From contig JAISUS010000028.1 in NCBI GenBank assembly GCA_031271965.1, positions 434,001 through 498,000 of the forward strand: a stretch of 64,000 nucleotides of DNA, given 5' to 3'. Shown here piece after piece: positions 1 through 8,804 of this stretch (its first letter is position 1; each line of letters opens with the position of its first letter). The translations under genes and the position numbers were made by a program. The DNA comes from Prevotella sp. GTDB taxonomy: Bacteria; Bacteroidota; Bacteroidia; Bacteroidales; Dysgonomonadaceae. The notes under the pieces are model-generated. The model was not told the origin of the DNA. It made no database searches and saw only the letters and a program-made list of their open reading frames with translations.

Positions 1-1163
1 CGAAGTCAACCCGACTATACCAAGAACGCAGAGAAGAAAATCTTACGACAGATATTTTTTCAGATGTTAGAGGCGATAAATATTCACTTATCACCGAAGG
101 TATATATGAAAGAAAAATAGGAGAAGGAAAACTATCTACCGGATTAAAACATACGCAAAGTTATACAAACAATACATATAGTGGAAATGTAGAGACTGAC
201 ATAAGTCTCAAATTTGCCGAAACATATGGATATGCTGAATATCAATTCAAAAAAAATAAATTCAGTTATACATTCGGATTAGGGCTGATGCGGACATACA
301 ACAGCCAAGGAGAAAATAGTAATAAAAAATATATCCTACGTCCGAATGTACGTATATCATATAATATTAACGACAATGCATATATCCGCTATAACGGGCT
401 CATTTCGGGTTACTCTCCTTCCCTATCCGATTTGAATAACGTTGAACAAGAAATAGATTCTTTGCAAATTCGCAGAGGAAACCCAAATTTGAAAACTGTA
501 ATGTATTATGTCAGTACACTGAATGCGGGCTATAATAAAGGGATATTTGGAATCGAATTCTATATGAGGCACAGCTACGATCACAAACCTATAATGGAAC
601 AAATAACATTCGAAGGTGGTAAATTTGTTCGCTCAAATATTAATCAGAAAGGATTCCACAGACTATATGCAGAAACAACTGTAAAACTGAAGCCATTTAA
701 AGATTACCTGACATTGAGCATAACCCCCGGAGTCAACCGCTTCATAAGTTATGGGGAAAGTTTCACTCATACTTATACCAGCTGGCGTGTACGGGGATCG
801 ATCGTAGCTAATTATAAACAATGGTCATTATCGGCAGAAGCATATGGCCGATGGAATAACTTTTGGGCTGAAACACAAGAGATAGGTGAACGCATACACA
901 TGATAATGGCAGGGTATAAAGCCGACAAATGGAGTTTGAATCTTGGTATTCTCGAACCATTTTCGAATAATTATAGTGTTGGTAGCCGCAATCGCTCAAC
1001 TTTGGTGCCAACTCAATCGGATGTATATACCAATAAATTGAATAAAATAATAATGATCAGCTTTTCCTTAAACCTAAATTTTGGACGTCAATACAAAGCG
1101 GCAGATAAGCGATTGAATAACAATGATACTGATTCAGGAATTATGTCAGGAACTAAAAAATAA
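1..1163 (+). CDS. outer membrane beta-barrel / TonB-dependent receptor-like protein, C-terminal part (5' truncated)
   Basis: The reading frame is open from the left edge (first full codon at base 3) to the TAA at 1161-1163, so the gene begins outside the window and the ATG at 288 is internal. The visible ~387 residues are typical barrel sequence: alternating aromatic and polar strands, many Y/N/G turns, a motif QIRRGNPNLK and a final strand rich in hydrophobic residues (ISFSLNLNFG), followed by a short hydrophilic tail. This resembles the C-terminal barrel of the Bacteroidota OMP_b-brl_3 family of TonB-dependent receptor-like proteins. The missing N-terminal half should hold the signal peptide, a carboxypeptidase-like domain and the plug. 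The ligand cannot be told from this part. A strong terminator follows at 1218. Confidence 0.75.
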   Translation, partial: KSTRLYQERREENLTTDIFSDVRGDKYSLITEGIYERKIGEGKLSTGLKHTQSYTNNTYSGNVETDISLKFAETYGYAEYQFKKNKFSYTFGLGLMRTYNSQGENSNKKYILRPNVRISYNINDNAYIRYNGLISGYSPSLSDLNNVEQEIDSLQIRRGNPNLKTVMYYVSTLNAGYNKGIFGIEFYMRHSYDHKPIMEQITFEGGKFVRSNINQKGFHRLYAETTVKLKPFKDYLTLSITPGVNRFISYGESFTHTYTSWRVRGSIVANYKQWSLSAEAYGRWNNFWAETQEIGERIHMIMAGYKADKWSLNLGILEPFSNNYSVGSRNRSTLVPTQSDVYTNKLNKIIMISFSLNLNFGRQYKAADKRLNNNDTDSGIMSGTKK

Positions 1164-1217
1164 CAAATTCTACAAAGGTATGTATTAAGGTTAACTTAAT
1201 ATTGATTGTGTTTACAA

Positions 1218-1260
1218 ATTGCCTCCACAGACGGGATGTCGTGCGGAGGCAATGCTTTTT
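1218..1260 (+). terminator. Rho-independent terminator after the barrel gene
   Basis: A perfect 9-bp stem ATTGCCTCC / GGAGGCAAT (1218-1226 with 1245-1253) is followed by GCTTTTT. It separates the rightward barrel gene from the convergent GH105-type gene. Confidence 0.8.
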
Positions 1261-1313
1261 ATACAACTTTATTGAAACTGACCTAAGGAGTTTTCATTTC
1301 ATATAAAACCAAC

Positions 1314-2462
1314 TTACTTATTTAATCGATACATTTCAGTACCGGCCAAAAGAAAAGCCCCCACTCCATAAACAGCCGTCATATCGGCTGTTACATTCTT
1401 CGGATCAGCTCCAATAGGCTGTACCCAGCCGAGTTTTCCATCTTTATCAACAACAGAAGTTAGAGCTGTCCATGCTTTTTCCGCAATCGGTTGATATACA
1501 TTTTTAGATAATAAACTATTATTTATACCATATGCTAAGGCATATGTAATCAGTGCTGTTGCACTTGTTTCCGGAGCAGGATAACTTTTAGGATCTAAAA
1601 GACTGGCATGCCAAAAGCCATTACTATCCTGTAAATCAGCAAGAACAGGAACGAACTCTTTGAAAAGAGATTCATAAAATGGCCTGTAAGCAGATTTTTC
1701 CGGCAACAATTTCAATATATTTACAAGTCCGGCCGCTACCCAGCCATTTCCTCTACCCCAAAAAATCTTTTCTCCATTCTTTTCCTTCTTTCCAAAATAA
1801 CTTCCGTCCCTGAAAAATAATTTGTGATCCTTATCATATAAATAGTCATAGGTTTGTTTGAATTCTACATCCATAAACTTAAGATAAGCGTCGTTATCAG
1901 TCATTTTCGCTATATGCGCATATACAGCCGGAGCCATAAAAAGAGCATCGCACCAACTCCAAGACTGTTTGTTTTTCATATCTGAATCGGGAGGATTGTT
2001 CATTATCCAATCTACACGTTCCTTCGTAGATCCGATCATAGCTGCATCTTTAAACAGGTCATACATACCCAAATAGAATTGACCTATACACAACTCATCA
2101 GCATGATATAACTTAAGTCTTTGGTTTTCCTTAAAATTTGCAGGAATACTCCAGTTATTATCCATACCTATTTTTTTCAGCCAATCATAATATACTGTTT
2201 GATTATCTGCTATTTTAGCCCATTCCAGGATTCCTATATATAAAGTGGCATTTGTCCATGCATCTATACCGTAATCGTGTAAATACCCCGAACTTCCTGT
2301 TTTTTTATAAGTGAAGTTCTTTATCTGCCAATCTGTAACCTTCTGCATAATAGTTTTCTCTGATATACTTGAAGAAATACCATTTCGTTTTGCGGAACAA
2401 CTCGTTTGAATACATAACAATGTCAATAAAGCAATAAGAATTACTGTTTTTAATATTTTCAT
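1314..2462 (-). CDS. glycoside hydrolase family 105/88-type protein (unsaturated rhamnogalacturonyl hydrolase-like), lipoprotein
   Basis: 382 residues. The N-terminus is a lipoprotein signal ending in IQTSC (Cys22), so the enzyme is probably membrane-anchored in the periplasm or on the surface. The alpha/alpha-barrel family signature is visible: HADELCIGQFYL (120-131), WSWCDALFMAPAV (168-180, with the family Asp at 172), WGRGNGWVAAGL (235-246) and ETSATALITYALAYGI near the end. GH105/GH88 enzymes use water addition to the 4,5-double bond of unsaturated uronic acids released by polysaccharide lyases, classically from rhamnogalacturonan. No lyase or SusC/SusD pair lies next to it, so the substrate is inferred from family only. 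It has its own TATCTTTG box at 2492-2499. Confidence 0.85.
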   Translation of the reverse strand: MKILKTVILIALLTLLCIQTSCSAKRNGISSSISEKTIMQKVTDWQIKNFTYKKTGSSGYLHDYGIDAWTNATLYIGILEWAKIADNQTVYYDWLKKIGMDNNWSIPANFKENQRLKLYHADELCIGQFYLGMYDLFKDAAMIGSTKERVDWIMNNPPDSDMKNKQSWSWCDALFMAPAVYAHIAKMTDNDAYLKFMDVEFKQTYDYLYDKDHKLFFRDGSYFGKKEKNGEKIFWGRGNGWVAAGLVNILKLLPEKSAYRPFYESLFKEFVPVLADLQDSNGFWHASLLDPKSYPAPETSATALITYALAYGINNSLLSKNVYQPIAEKAWTALTSVVDKDGKLGWVQPIGADPKNVTADMTAVYGVGAFLLAGTEMYRLNK

Positions 2463-2491
2463 GGAATTAATCTAAAAATTTTTCACCGAAA

Positions 2492-2499
2492 CAAAGATA
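2492..2499 (-). promoter_or_regulatory. -7 promoter box (TATCTTTG) for the GH105-type gene
   Basis: On the minus strand the sequence reads TATCTTTG, matching the Bacteroidota sigma-ABfr -7 consensus TAnnTTTG, 30 bases upstream of the ATG at 2462. Confidence 0.6.
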
Positions 2500-2563
2500 A
2501 GGTTATAGGCATTCCGGCAGTTACTTTTATTATTATTTATTTTTCTCTTTTTGCTTTTCTAGT

Positions 2564-2776
2564 ATTATAATAGGGCAACCTCCAAAATACCATCAAGGAG
2601 CTTATTATTTATTAAAGAGACATATACAGTTCTTAAACATTAAGCCGGAAAAAGAAATAAACATAGTGGCCGGAGGTAATGACTCTGCTGTCAGAGAAAG
2701 TGCAGCAGCGGCCTACAACAAATATCAGAAATGTGGAATCAAAGGAGCCAGGCGTCTTTTAGTTACAGGATTTTAA
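2564..2776 (+). pseudogene. orphan coding remnant, C-terminal ~70 codons of an unknown protein
   Basis: In the 373-base gap between the GH105 and GH29 genes, one plus-strand frame stays open from 2501 to a TAA at 2774-2776 and has no ATG. From about 2564 it reads like real protein (for example KPEKEINIVAGGNDSAVRES and KGARRLLVTGF), with balanced residue use and no low complexity. The 5' side runs into T-rich DNA that overlaps the promoter of the leftward gene. The simplest reading is the 3' end of a gene whose front was deleted. I do not recognise the family. The rest of the gap holds only promoter boxes. Confidence 0.5.
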
Positions 2777-2795
2777 TTATTAAGAATAACTTTGT

Positions 2796-2803
2796 TATCT
2801 TTG
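2796..2803 (+). promoter_or_regulatory. -7 promoter box (TATCTTTG) for the fucosidase gene
   Basis: TATCTTTG fits the Bacteroidota TAnnTTTG consensus and lies 32 bases before the ATG at 2836, just after the stop of the coding remnant. Confidence 0.65.
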
Positions 2804-2835
2804 AATTAATTTAATCATAAAACCTTAATTAAACC

Positions 2836-4146
2836 ATGAAAAAGATAATCTATACACTTATTCTTTTTTTATTCTCTCTCAGTTTAATACACGGACAAAG
2901 CCAAAACAACAACCGGAAAAAATGGTTTGAAGATGCCCGATTCGGATTATTTGTACACTTCGGGCCATATAGTGTATTGGGAAATGGAGAGTGGATTATG
3001 AACAATCGGCCAATAAAAACAAACGATTACAAACGGTTGTCAGATTTTTTTAATCCACAGCAGTTCGATGCAAAAGAATGGGTACAAATAGCGAAGGGTG
3101 CAGGAATGAAATATATCACATTCACTTCGCGCCACCATGATAGTTTCAGCAACTGGGCGACAAAACAATCTGACTGGAACATTATGAATACGCCATATGG
3201 AAAGGACTTGATAAAGCAACTGGCAGATGAATGTCACAAAGAAGAAATCAAACTTGTGCTATACTATTCTTTGCTGGACTGGATGCGCAACGATTATCAA
3301 TACGAAACAGGACGAACAGGAAAGGGCACAGGCAGAACCGAGAAAGGAAACTGGGCTGACTATATAAACTTTATGAAAGCTCAGTTGACCGAATTACTTA
3401 CCAATTATGGACCGATTGCAGGAATTTGGTTCGACGGACATTGGGATCAGACAGAAGACAAAAACCGGACAAACCCTAAAACTTTTGTAGATTGGCATTA
3501 TAATGAAATATATGACTTAATACACCAGTTACAACCTGAATGTTTAGTCGCAAATAATCACCATCTTCCTCCTTTTCCGGGTGAGGACTATCAAATCTTC
3601 GAACGCGATGTACCGGGAGAAAACACCGCAGGGCACAGTGGACAAGAGGTATCGGAACAATTACCTCTTGAAACATGCCAGACTATAAATGCAACATGGG
3701 GATTCAGTATTACGGATGATAAGTATAAGTCGGAAAAAGATTTACTACATCTACTCATCCGCACAGCCGGAACAGGAGCCAATTTACTGCTCAATGTAGG
3801 CCCTATGCCAAATGGAAAAATACAAACTGAATGTGTAGAACGTCTTCAACAAATGGGTGATTGGCTAAAAAAATATGGCTACACTATATACGAAACCAGA
3901 CAAGGATTTGTCCCTCCTCAATCATGGGGAGCTTCTACTGGCAAAGGGAAAACGTATTATATCCACATTTTAGATAAAAATACTCCTTCCATTACACTGA
4001 ATATACCAAACATAAAGTCAGCAAAATGGATAAATGTGGATTCTCAATTAATCTGGGAAAAAGATAAAAAAAGTGGAGATGTAACATTTTCTATAAATGG
4101 TAATCTGGATGATATCGATTCAATTATTGAGGTTTCTATAAAATAA
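2836..4146 (+). CDS. alpha-L-fucosidase, glycoside hydrolase family 29
   Basis: 436 residues with a signal peptide (about 1-20, cut after IHG). The GH29 catalytic domain starts at once: KKWFEDARFGLFVHFGPYS (28-46), RHHDSFSNW (99-107) and GIWFDGHWD (196-204), in which Asp200 sits at the position of the family's catalytic nucleophile. WGFSITDDKYKS (288-299) and GANLLLNVGPMPNG (314-327) are further family motifs. The last ~70 residues form the small beta-sandwich domain. The enzyme is retaining and releases terminal L-fucose from glycans such as host mucin or plant xyloglucan; it is exported, probably periplasmic. Linkage preference cannot be read from the sequence. It appears monocistronic, with its own promoter and a terminator shared with the convergent neighbour. 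Confidence 0.93.
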   Translation: MKKIIYTLILFLFSLSLIHGQSQNNNRKKWFEDARFGLFVHFGPYSVLGNGEWIMNNRPIKTNDYKRLSDFFNPQQFDAKEWVQIAKGAGMKYITFTSRHHDSFSNWATKQSDWNIMNTPYGKDLIKQLADECHKEEIKLVLYYSLLDWMRNDYQYETGRTGKGTGRTEKGNWADYINFMKAQLTELLTNYGPIAGIWFDGHWDQTEDKNRTNPKTFVDWHYNEIYDLIHQLQPECLVANNHHLPPFPGEDYQIFERDVPGENTAGHSGQEVSEQLPLETCQTINATWGFSITDDKYKSEKDLLHLLIRTAGTGANLLLNVGPMPNGKIQTECVERLQQMGDWLKKYGYTIYETRQGFVPPQSWGASTGKGKTYYIHILDKNTPSITLNIPNIKSAKWINVDSQLIWEKDKKSGDVTFSINGNLDDIDSIIEVSIK

Positions 4147-4177
4147 AACGGCTATTTATTTCACTTAATACAAAAAT

Positions 4178-4208
4178 ATCCCGAAGAAACAAACTCCGGG
4201 ATCTTTTC
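4178..4208. terminator. bidirectional terminator between convergent genes
   Basis: Stem ATCCCG / CGGGAT (4178-4183 with 4197-4202) followed by CTTTTCT on the plus strand and ATATTTTTG on the minus strand. It serves both the fucosidase and the DUF4249 gene. Confidence 0.65.
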
Positions 4209-4224
4209 TATTTGTTTCAATCTT

Positions 4225-5043
4225 TCATTCTTCCCATTCTGCGGTAATAGTCATCTCATCTACTGTAGCGGCACAGAAATAGCCTAAAGCTCCGCCTGTG
4301 ATATTTGAGGTAGGATTAGTCTTTGAGTCCTCTATACGGCTCAATGTATAAAAGAAAGTATATGCTCCTTTATCAATACACTGAAATTCAATCAATATAT
4401 CATCCCCTTGCTTGATAGGATCAACATCTTCATCGTTAGTAAATATAGGCAGAAATTGATGTATCGGACTGCCATCCATAAATTGGGCACTCAACACCAG
4501 TTCGTTGACATCAGGCAATTGCTTTCCGTTAATAAATACAAGACAACGGTAATACTGATTCGTTTCCCCTTTCGGGTCGATAAAATGAATCATCGGTATT
4601 GCATAGTCCATAATCGGAGCCTTATACATAGACAAGGAATCCAGCTTCACCAAAGGCGGCATCTTAGACGTAGAGGTATATTCTTTATCCTCATATTTCA
4701 CATACAAGCTGTATGTCCGGCCAATCACACCTTTGATATTTTGAGCAACATACCAGCCTGAATTATCTTGTTGCAGAGTTTCAGTATTTCCGGCATTATC
4801 CGATATTACCACAATGGCATCTTTAAGAAACGGATAACCACTGTTATCATTAAAATCGAGCGTATGACTTACCCTTACCCTGGCTAACGAGTCTTGTTTT
4901 ACAAGACCCTCTATCTGTACTCGTGGCGGAACAGAACGAAGGTCGACATCAATTTCTTTTTCACACGAACTGACAACAAGTAATAAAGCCAAAGCCGACA
5001 ATATTGTAATATATTTATTCTTTAAATTTTTCATAAGATTCAT
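4225..5043 (-). CDS. DUF4249-family lipoprotein, partner of the adjacent TonB receptor
   Basis: 272 residues. A lipoprotein signal ends in VSSC (lipobox VVSSC). The mature part opens with EKEIDVDL, the standard DUF4249 beginning, followed by beta-rich repeats including PRVQIEGLVKQDSLARVRVS and TSTSKMPPLVKLDSL. DUF4249 proteins are found almost only in Bacteroidota, almost always as the second gene after a TonB-dependent receptor with a carboxypeptidase-like N-terminal domain. Here the receptor ends only 12 bases upstream, so the two are co-transcribed. A role as surface lipoprotein that helps the receptor capture its ligand is inferred; the ligand is unknown. Confidence 0.85.
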   Translation of the reverse strand: MNLMKNLKNKYITILSALALLLVVSSCEKEIDVDLRSVPPRVQIEGLVKQDSLARVRVSHTLDFNDNSGYPFLKDAIVVISDNAGNTETLQQDNSGWYVAQNIKGVIGRTYSLYVKYEDKEYTSTSKMPPLVKLDSLSMYKAPIMDYAIPMIHFIDPKGETNQYYRCLVFINGKQLPDVNELVLSAQFMDGSPIHQFLPIFTNDEDVDPIKQGDDILIEFQCIDKGAYTFFYTLSRIEDSKTNPTSNITGGALGYFCAATVDEMTITAEWEE

Positions 5044-5055
5044 GCTTTTAATGTT

Positions 5056-7404
5056 TTAAAACTTGAAGTTCCAAGAAACGGATGGAACAAACGTAAACAG
5101 CGAGTACTGATAAGCCGTCGTTTTGCTCGGATCTTTCGTATTGGTACGAAATTGGATCATATACGCATTCTCGCGCCCATAAGCATTATATAGACCAAGA
5201 ACAAGCTCCGATTGGAACTTTGGTGTTTTCTTCAACAAACAAGTTGCTCCCAAGTCAAGACGATGATAATCCGGCATTCTGTATCCGTTTCTCTCGGCGT
5301 AATACATCACATCCTTTCCATTGATCTGATATTTTCCGCTCGGATAAGTAATCGCATTTCCGGTATAGAATACCCATGTGGCAGAAAGTGTCCATTTAGG
5401 ATTCAGTTCATACATTCCTACGATAGAAAAATCATGTGTTCTATCCTGAAAAGCATTATACCATCGATCTTCATTAATACCATCAATCTTTTTTTCTGAC
5501 TTAGAAAGTGTATAGCCTATCCACCCGGTAAGCCGTCCCAAACGTTTTTTTAGGGAAAGTTCGATTCCATAAGCTCTACCCTTACCCGACAATAATTCAG
5601 TTTCTATTACATCATAGCCTTCAATATCTGCATTATCCTTAAAGTCCATCTGATTTCTCATATCCTTATAATACCCTTCGATACTAAATTCGAACATGTT
5701 ATTACTGAAGTTCCGGAAATAGCCAAGAGACACCTGATCTGCAATCTGCGGTTTTACATTATTAGAGCTGGATGTCCATCTATCAAAAGGGGTACCTTGA
5801 GCCGAATATGACAATAAATGCATATTCTGTGTGGTACGTGCATACGCAGCTTTTATCGACGATACATCATTTAATTTATATACAGCAGACAGACGCGGTT
5901 CTATATTTATATATGCCTTAACCACTTTACCCGATTTGTACCATACACTGTCAACTACTTCATTGTTATTATCCAATGTATAATACTGTCCTTTGCCCAA
6001 TGCCATAAAGGCAGAAGCACGGAGACCATAAATTACCTCCAGATTATCCGTTATTTTCAATTGGTTCGATATATAAGCGGCATTTTCGGATGAATAACGG
6101 TGGTACAAGTCAACTGAATTCTTCTGTTCCGAATCGAGATTGTAGTTTCCCGGAGCCAGATCGTGATATGTGGAAGTAAGTCCTACACGCCATTGGCTAT
6201 TTTTCCCCTGTTGATATTGAAATTCCTGCTTAAACCCATAATCCTTTATTTTAGAGGTTCCATTTAGGTTCATACCTATTTCCATCCCGAAATAATAATC
6301 ATATTGATTGTAAGACAACGATGTCCTGGAAGTCCATTTACGATTGAATGTATGGCTCCACGTCGTTGTCAGGAACGTATTTCCCCAATTGAGTTCCGCC
6401 GCATCTTTCAATACCATTTTGTCTCGTCCCAAATATCCTGAAACCGAAATCTGGTCTTTATCCGATAAAGCAAAATTCAATTTCATATTCAAGTCATAAA
6501 AGTAGAGATAAGCGTTTTGGGCATCTTTTGCCCCGGATAGACGTGCAATAGCATCTGCATAGGTACGTCTTCCCCCGATAATGAATGAAGATTTACCTTT
6601 TTGTATGGGGCCTTCTACATTGAGATTAGATGCTATAAGGCCAAGTCCACCGGCAACATGATATTTCTGATTATCGCCATTACGTTGTTGTACATCCAAA
6701 ATAGAAGCAAGGCGTTCACCGTACTGCGCAGGCATAGCACCCTTATATAATGTCACATCACGCAACACCTCCGAATTGAATGTAGAGAAAAACCCCATCA
6801 GATGTGATGCATTATAAAGCGATACGTTATCCAGCAGGATGAGATTTTGGTCGGAACTTCCTCCGCGCACATAAAAACCGGAACTTCCTTCACCAGCCCC
6901 CTGTACACCAGGCATCAGCTGTATAGTCTTGATTATATCACGCTCCCCTAACAATACTGGTATTTTATTTATTTTTTGAATTTCCATTTTCTCTATACCA
7001 GCCTGTGGAGCAGATACATTGGCATCAGGACGTTCGGCAGATACCACAACTTCTCCAAGACCAATGGTTGTTTGCACAAGCTCAATATTCTGAATAATAT
7101 CTTGAGATAAAGATATTTTTATACGTTTATTTTCGAATCCAATATAATCTACTTTTAATGTATAATCACCTTTTGGAAGAGTTAGGCTGTATCTGCCCTT
7201 TTCATCAGAGGATATACCACTTCCATTACGGTTTTCTATGATAATGGGTACTCCTATTAATGTTTCTTTTGTACGGGAGTCGACAACAGTACCACTAATT
7301 TTGTATGTCTGCGCAAAAGATGGAAAAGAGAACAAGAAAAGATAGAAAAGCCACAAAAACGTAACCCAAGTTTTCTTTGGTAAAATAGTTGAATGTAGTT
7401 GCAT
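5056..7404 (-). CDS. TonB-dependent receptor with carboxypeptidase-like domain
   Basis: 782 residues. Signal peptide about 1-31 ending in SFAQ; carboxypeptidase-regulatory-like domain about 34-115 (ISGTVVDSRTKETLIGVPI); plug about 130-235 with the motif GGSSDQNLILLDNVSLYN; then a 22-strand-type barrel to the C-terminal strand ending in SWNFKF. It sits in the outer membrane and imports a ligand using TonB energy. Together with the downstream DUF4249 gene it forms a two-gene unit. It is not a SusC (too short, no SusD partner), so a small ligand, peptide or metal chelate is more likely than a glycan, but this is inference. A possible -7 box TAAATTTG lies at 7564-7571 on the minus strand, implying a long leader. 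Confidence 0.9.
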   Translation of the reverse strand: MQLHSTILPKKTWVTFLWLFYLFLFSFPSFAQTYKISGTVVDSRTKETLIGVPIIIENRNGSGISSDEKGRYSLTLPKGDYTLKVDYIGFENKRIKISLSQDIIQNIELVQTTIGLGEVVVSAERPDANVSAPQAGIEKMEIQKINKIPVLLGERDIIKTIQLMPGVQGAGEGSSGFYVRGGSSDQNLILLDNVSLYNASHLMGFFSTFNSEVLRDVTLYKGAMPAQYGERLASILDVQQRNGDNQKYHVAGGLGLIASNLNVEGPIQKGKSSFIIGGRRTYADAIARLSGAKDAQNAYLYFYDLNMKLNFALSDKDQISVSGYLGRDKMVLKDAAELNWGNTFLTTTWSHTFNRKWTSRTSLSYNQYDYYFGMEIGMNLNGTSKIKDYGFKQEFQYQQGKNSQWRVGLTSTYHDLAPGNYNLDSEQKNSVDLYHRYSSENAAYISNQLKITDNLEVIYGLRASAFMALGKGQYYTLDNNNEVVDSVWYKSGKVVKAYINIEPRLSAVYKLNDVSSIKAAYARTTQNMHLLSYSAQGTPFDRWTSSSNNVKPQIADQVSLGYFRNFSNNMFEFSIEGYYKDMRNQMDFKDNADIEGYDVIETELLSGKGRAYGIELSLKKRLGRLTGWIGYTLSKSEKKIDGINEDRWYNAFQDRTHDFSIVGMYELNPKWTLSATWVFYTGNAITYPSGKYQINGKDVMYYAERNGYRMPDYHRLDLGATCLLKKTPKFQSELVLGLYNAYGRENAYMIQFRTNTKDPSKTTAYQYSLFTFVPSVSWNFKF

Positions 7405-7756
7405 AATCAGTTTTAAATAATAATGTTTATTCGCTTATGGTAAGCAGAATTTATACTTGATCTGAATTTTGATTCCATAGATAGAACTGTTAAAATAGAC
7501 GTTTATTGTATTCCTGAATTATTAATTTAACACTCCGATTTGACAGTTATAACGAATTCAATACAAATTTAGGCTGAATGCCATTTAAAAGCAACTAGAA
7601 ATCGGTGAACATACGATTTTTCCCGATAAGTTCACAGTAATATCAGCTAAAAATAAGACTATCGACAAATGTAACAGAACGTTAAATATAACTTTCTAAT
7701 TAAACCTCATAAAGTGAACAACATCTAATGAATATAAAACATTAAAACATAAAATT
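7405..7756. other. 352-base divergent promoter region
   Basis: This AT-rich gap separates the leftward TonB receptor from the rightward Spy-like gene. I see no gene, hairpin or repeat in it. Two minus-strand matches to TAnnTTTG are present (7564-7571 and 7666-7673); no good match faces the Spy-like gene. Confidence 0.4.
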
Positions 7757-8575
7757 ATGAAAAGAATATTTTTATCATTGGCTATTTTAGCATGTATATC
7801 ATTGACTGCAACTGTTGATGCTCAAAATAATAAACGAGGACAACACAGATTCTCTAAAGAATTAAACCTGACCGCAGATCAACAACAGAAAATAAAGTCA
7901 ACGAATGAAGAGTTTGGCGCTAAATCAAAAGAATTGAGAGCTAAGTCCGGCCTTTCGAAAGAAGAAAAGCAGTTGAAAGTAAACGAACTGAGAGAACAGC
8001 ATCGTTTAGCTGTTAACAACATCCTTACTCCCGAACAACAAACCCAATTTAAAGAATTGCAGAAAAAGAGTAATAAAGATTTTAAAAGAGGAAAAAGATC
8101 GATGGTTAAACACGGCAGAAAAGGACAGGATATGAAAATAAGAGCCCATCGCGGCGACCGTATGAAAGATTTGAATCTGACCGACGATCAAAGACAAAAG
8201 ATAAAAGCTTTGAATGACACCTATCGGGTAAAGAACAAAGAAATAGCTCAACAACATCGTGAAGCTTTAAACAATATATATACTCCTGAGCAACAAGCTA
8301 AGATAAAAGATATAAGAAGTGACTTTCGAAGCGGACACAAATTTGCATTCGAAAGTAAAAGAGGTAAAGGTAAACTGGATGAAGCAAGTGTGGCTAAACT
8401 AAAAACATTAAGAGAAAACTTTGAGAAAGAGAAAAAAGCTGTTGAATTGAGCCGTATCGCTCCTGATGCTCAAAAAAAGAAAATATCGGAATTGCGTAAT
8501 AATTTCAGAAAAGAAAAACATCAGATTCTAAAGGATGCGCGCAAGACCAAAGTACAGGAAGAAAAACCTGTATGA
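7757..8575 (+). CDS. Spy/CpxP-like periplasmic protein with duplicated LTxxQ modules (DUF4890-like)
   Basis: 272 residues, signal peptide about 1-22 (cut after VDA). The mature protein is almost entirely charged helix, rich in Lys, Glu, Gln and Arg. Four LTxxQ-like motifs occur: LTADQQ (38-43), LTPEQQ (90-95), LTDDQR (141-146) and YTPEQQ (175-180). They form two tandem copies of the same ~60-residue module, followed by a third, diverged helical stretch. LTxxQ helical hairpins are the hallmark of Spy and CpxP, which act as ATP-independent chaperones or stress sensors in the envelope. The long basic helical form is common in Bacteroidota. A chaperone-like role is inferred; no partner is adjacent. 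Confidence 0.7.
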   Translation: MKRIFLSLAILACISLTATVDAQNNKRGQHRFSKELNLTADQQQKIKSTNEEFGAKSKELRAKSGLSKEEKQLKVNELREQHRLAVNNILTPEQQTQFKELQKKSNKDFKRGKRSMVKHGRKGQDMKIRAHRGDRMKDLNLTDDQRQKIKALNDTYRVKNKEIAQQHREALNNIYTPEQQAKIKDIRSDFRSGHKFAFESKRGKGKLDEASVAKLKTLRENFEKEKKAVELSRIAPDAQKKKISELRNNFRKEKHQILKDARKTKVQEEKPV

Positions 8576-8720
8576 CGGAAGATGCTTATTTTTCGGAAAA
8601 TTTAAGAAAATAAACCTCGTTTTTCATTTTTTATTCCTACCTTTGTGCCTCAGATATTCACAAAAGATATGGGTATTTGAAATGAGAAAAAAAAAGACAC
8701 AATATTTATTATTATAGACT

Positions 8721-8760
8721 AAAGGAACAGATATATAGATATCCCGTTCCTTTTTTTTTA
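8721..8760 (+). terminator. Rho-independent terminator upstream of carA
   Basis: Stem AAAGGAAC / GTTCCTTT (8721-8728 with 8746-8753) runs into a tract of nine T. It lies directly before the carA promoter box and closes the Spy-like transcript, 145 bases after that gene's stop. Confidence 0.8.
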
Positions 8761-8766
8761 CTTTTG
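8759..8766 (+). promoter_or_regulatory. -7 promoter box (TACTTTTG) for carAB
   Basis: TACTTTTG matches TAnnTTTG and is 38 bases before the carA ATG; it begins at the end of the preceding terminator's T tract. Confidence 0.6.
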
Positions 8767-8804
8767 TAAATCGTTATTAATCATATTAATATTTCAAACA
8801 AAAA

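Noticed and set aside
8535-8717. 60-codon open frame after the Spy-like gene
   Set aside because: Starts inside the Spy-like gene in another frame, has low-complexity basic residues and runs up to a terminator; no evidence of coding.
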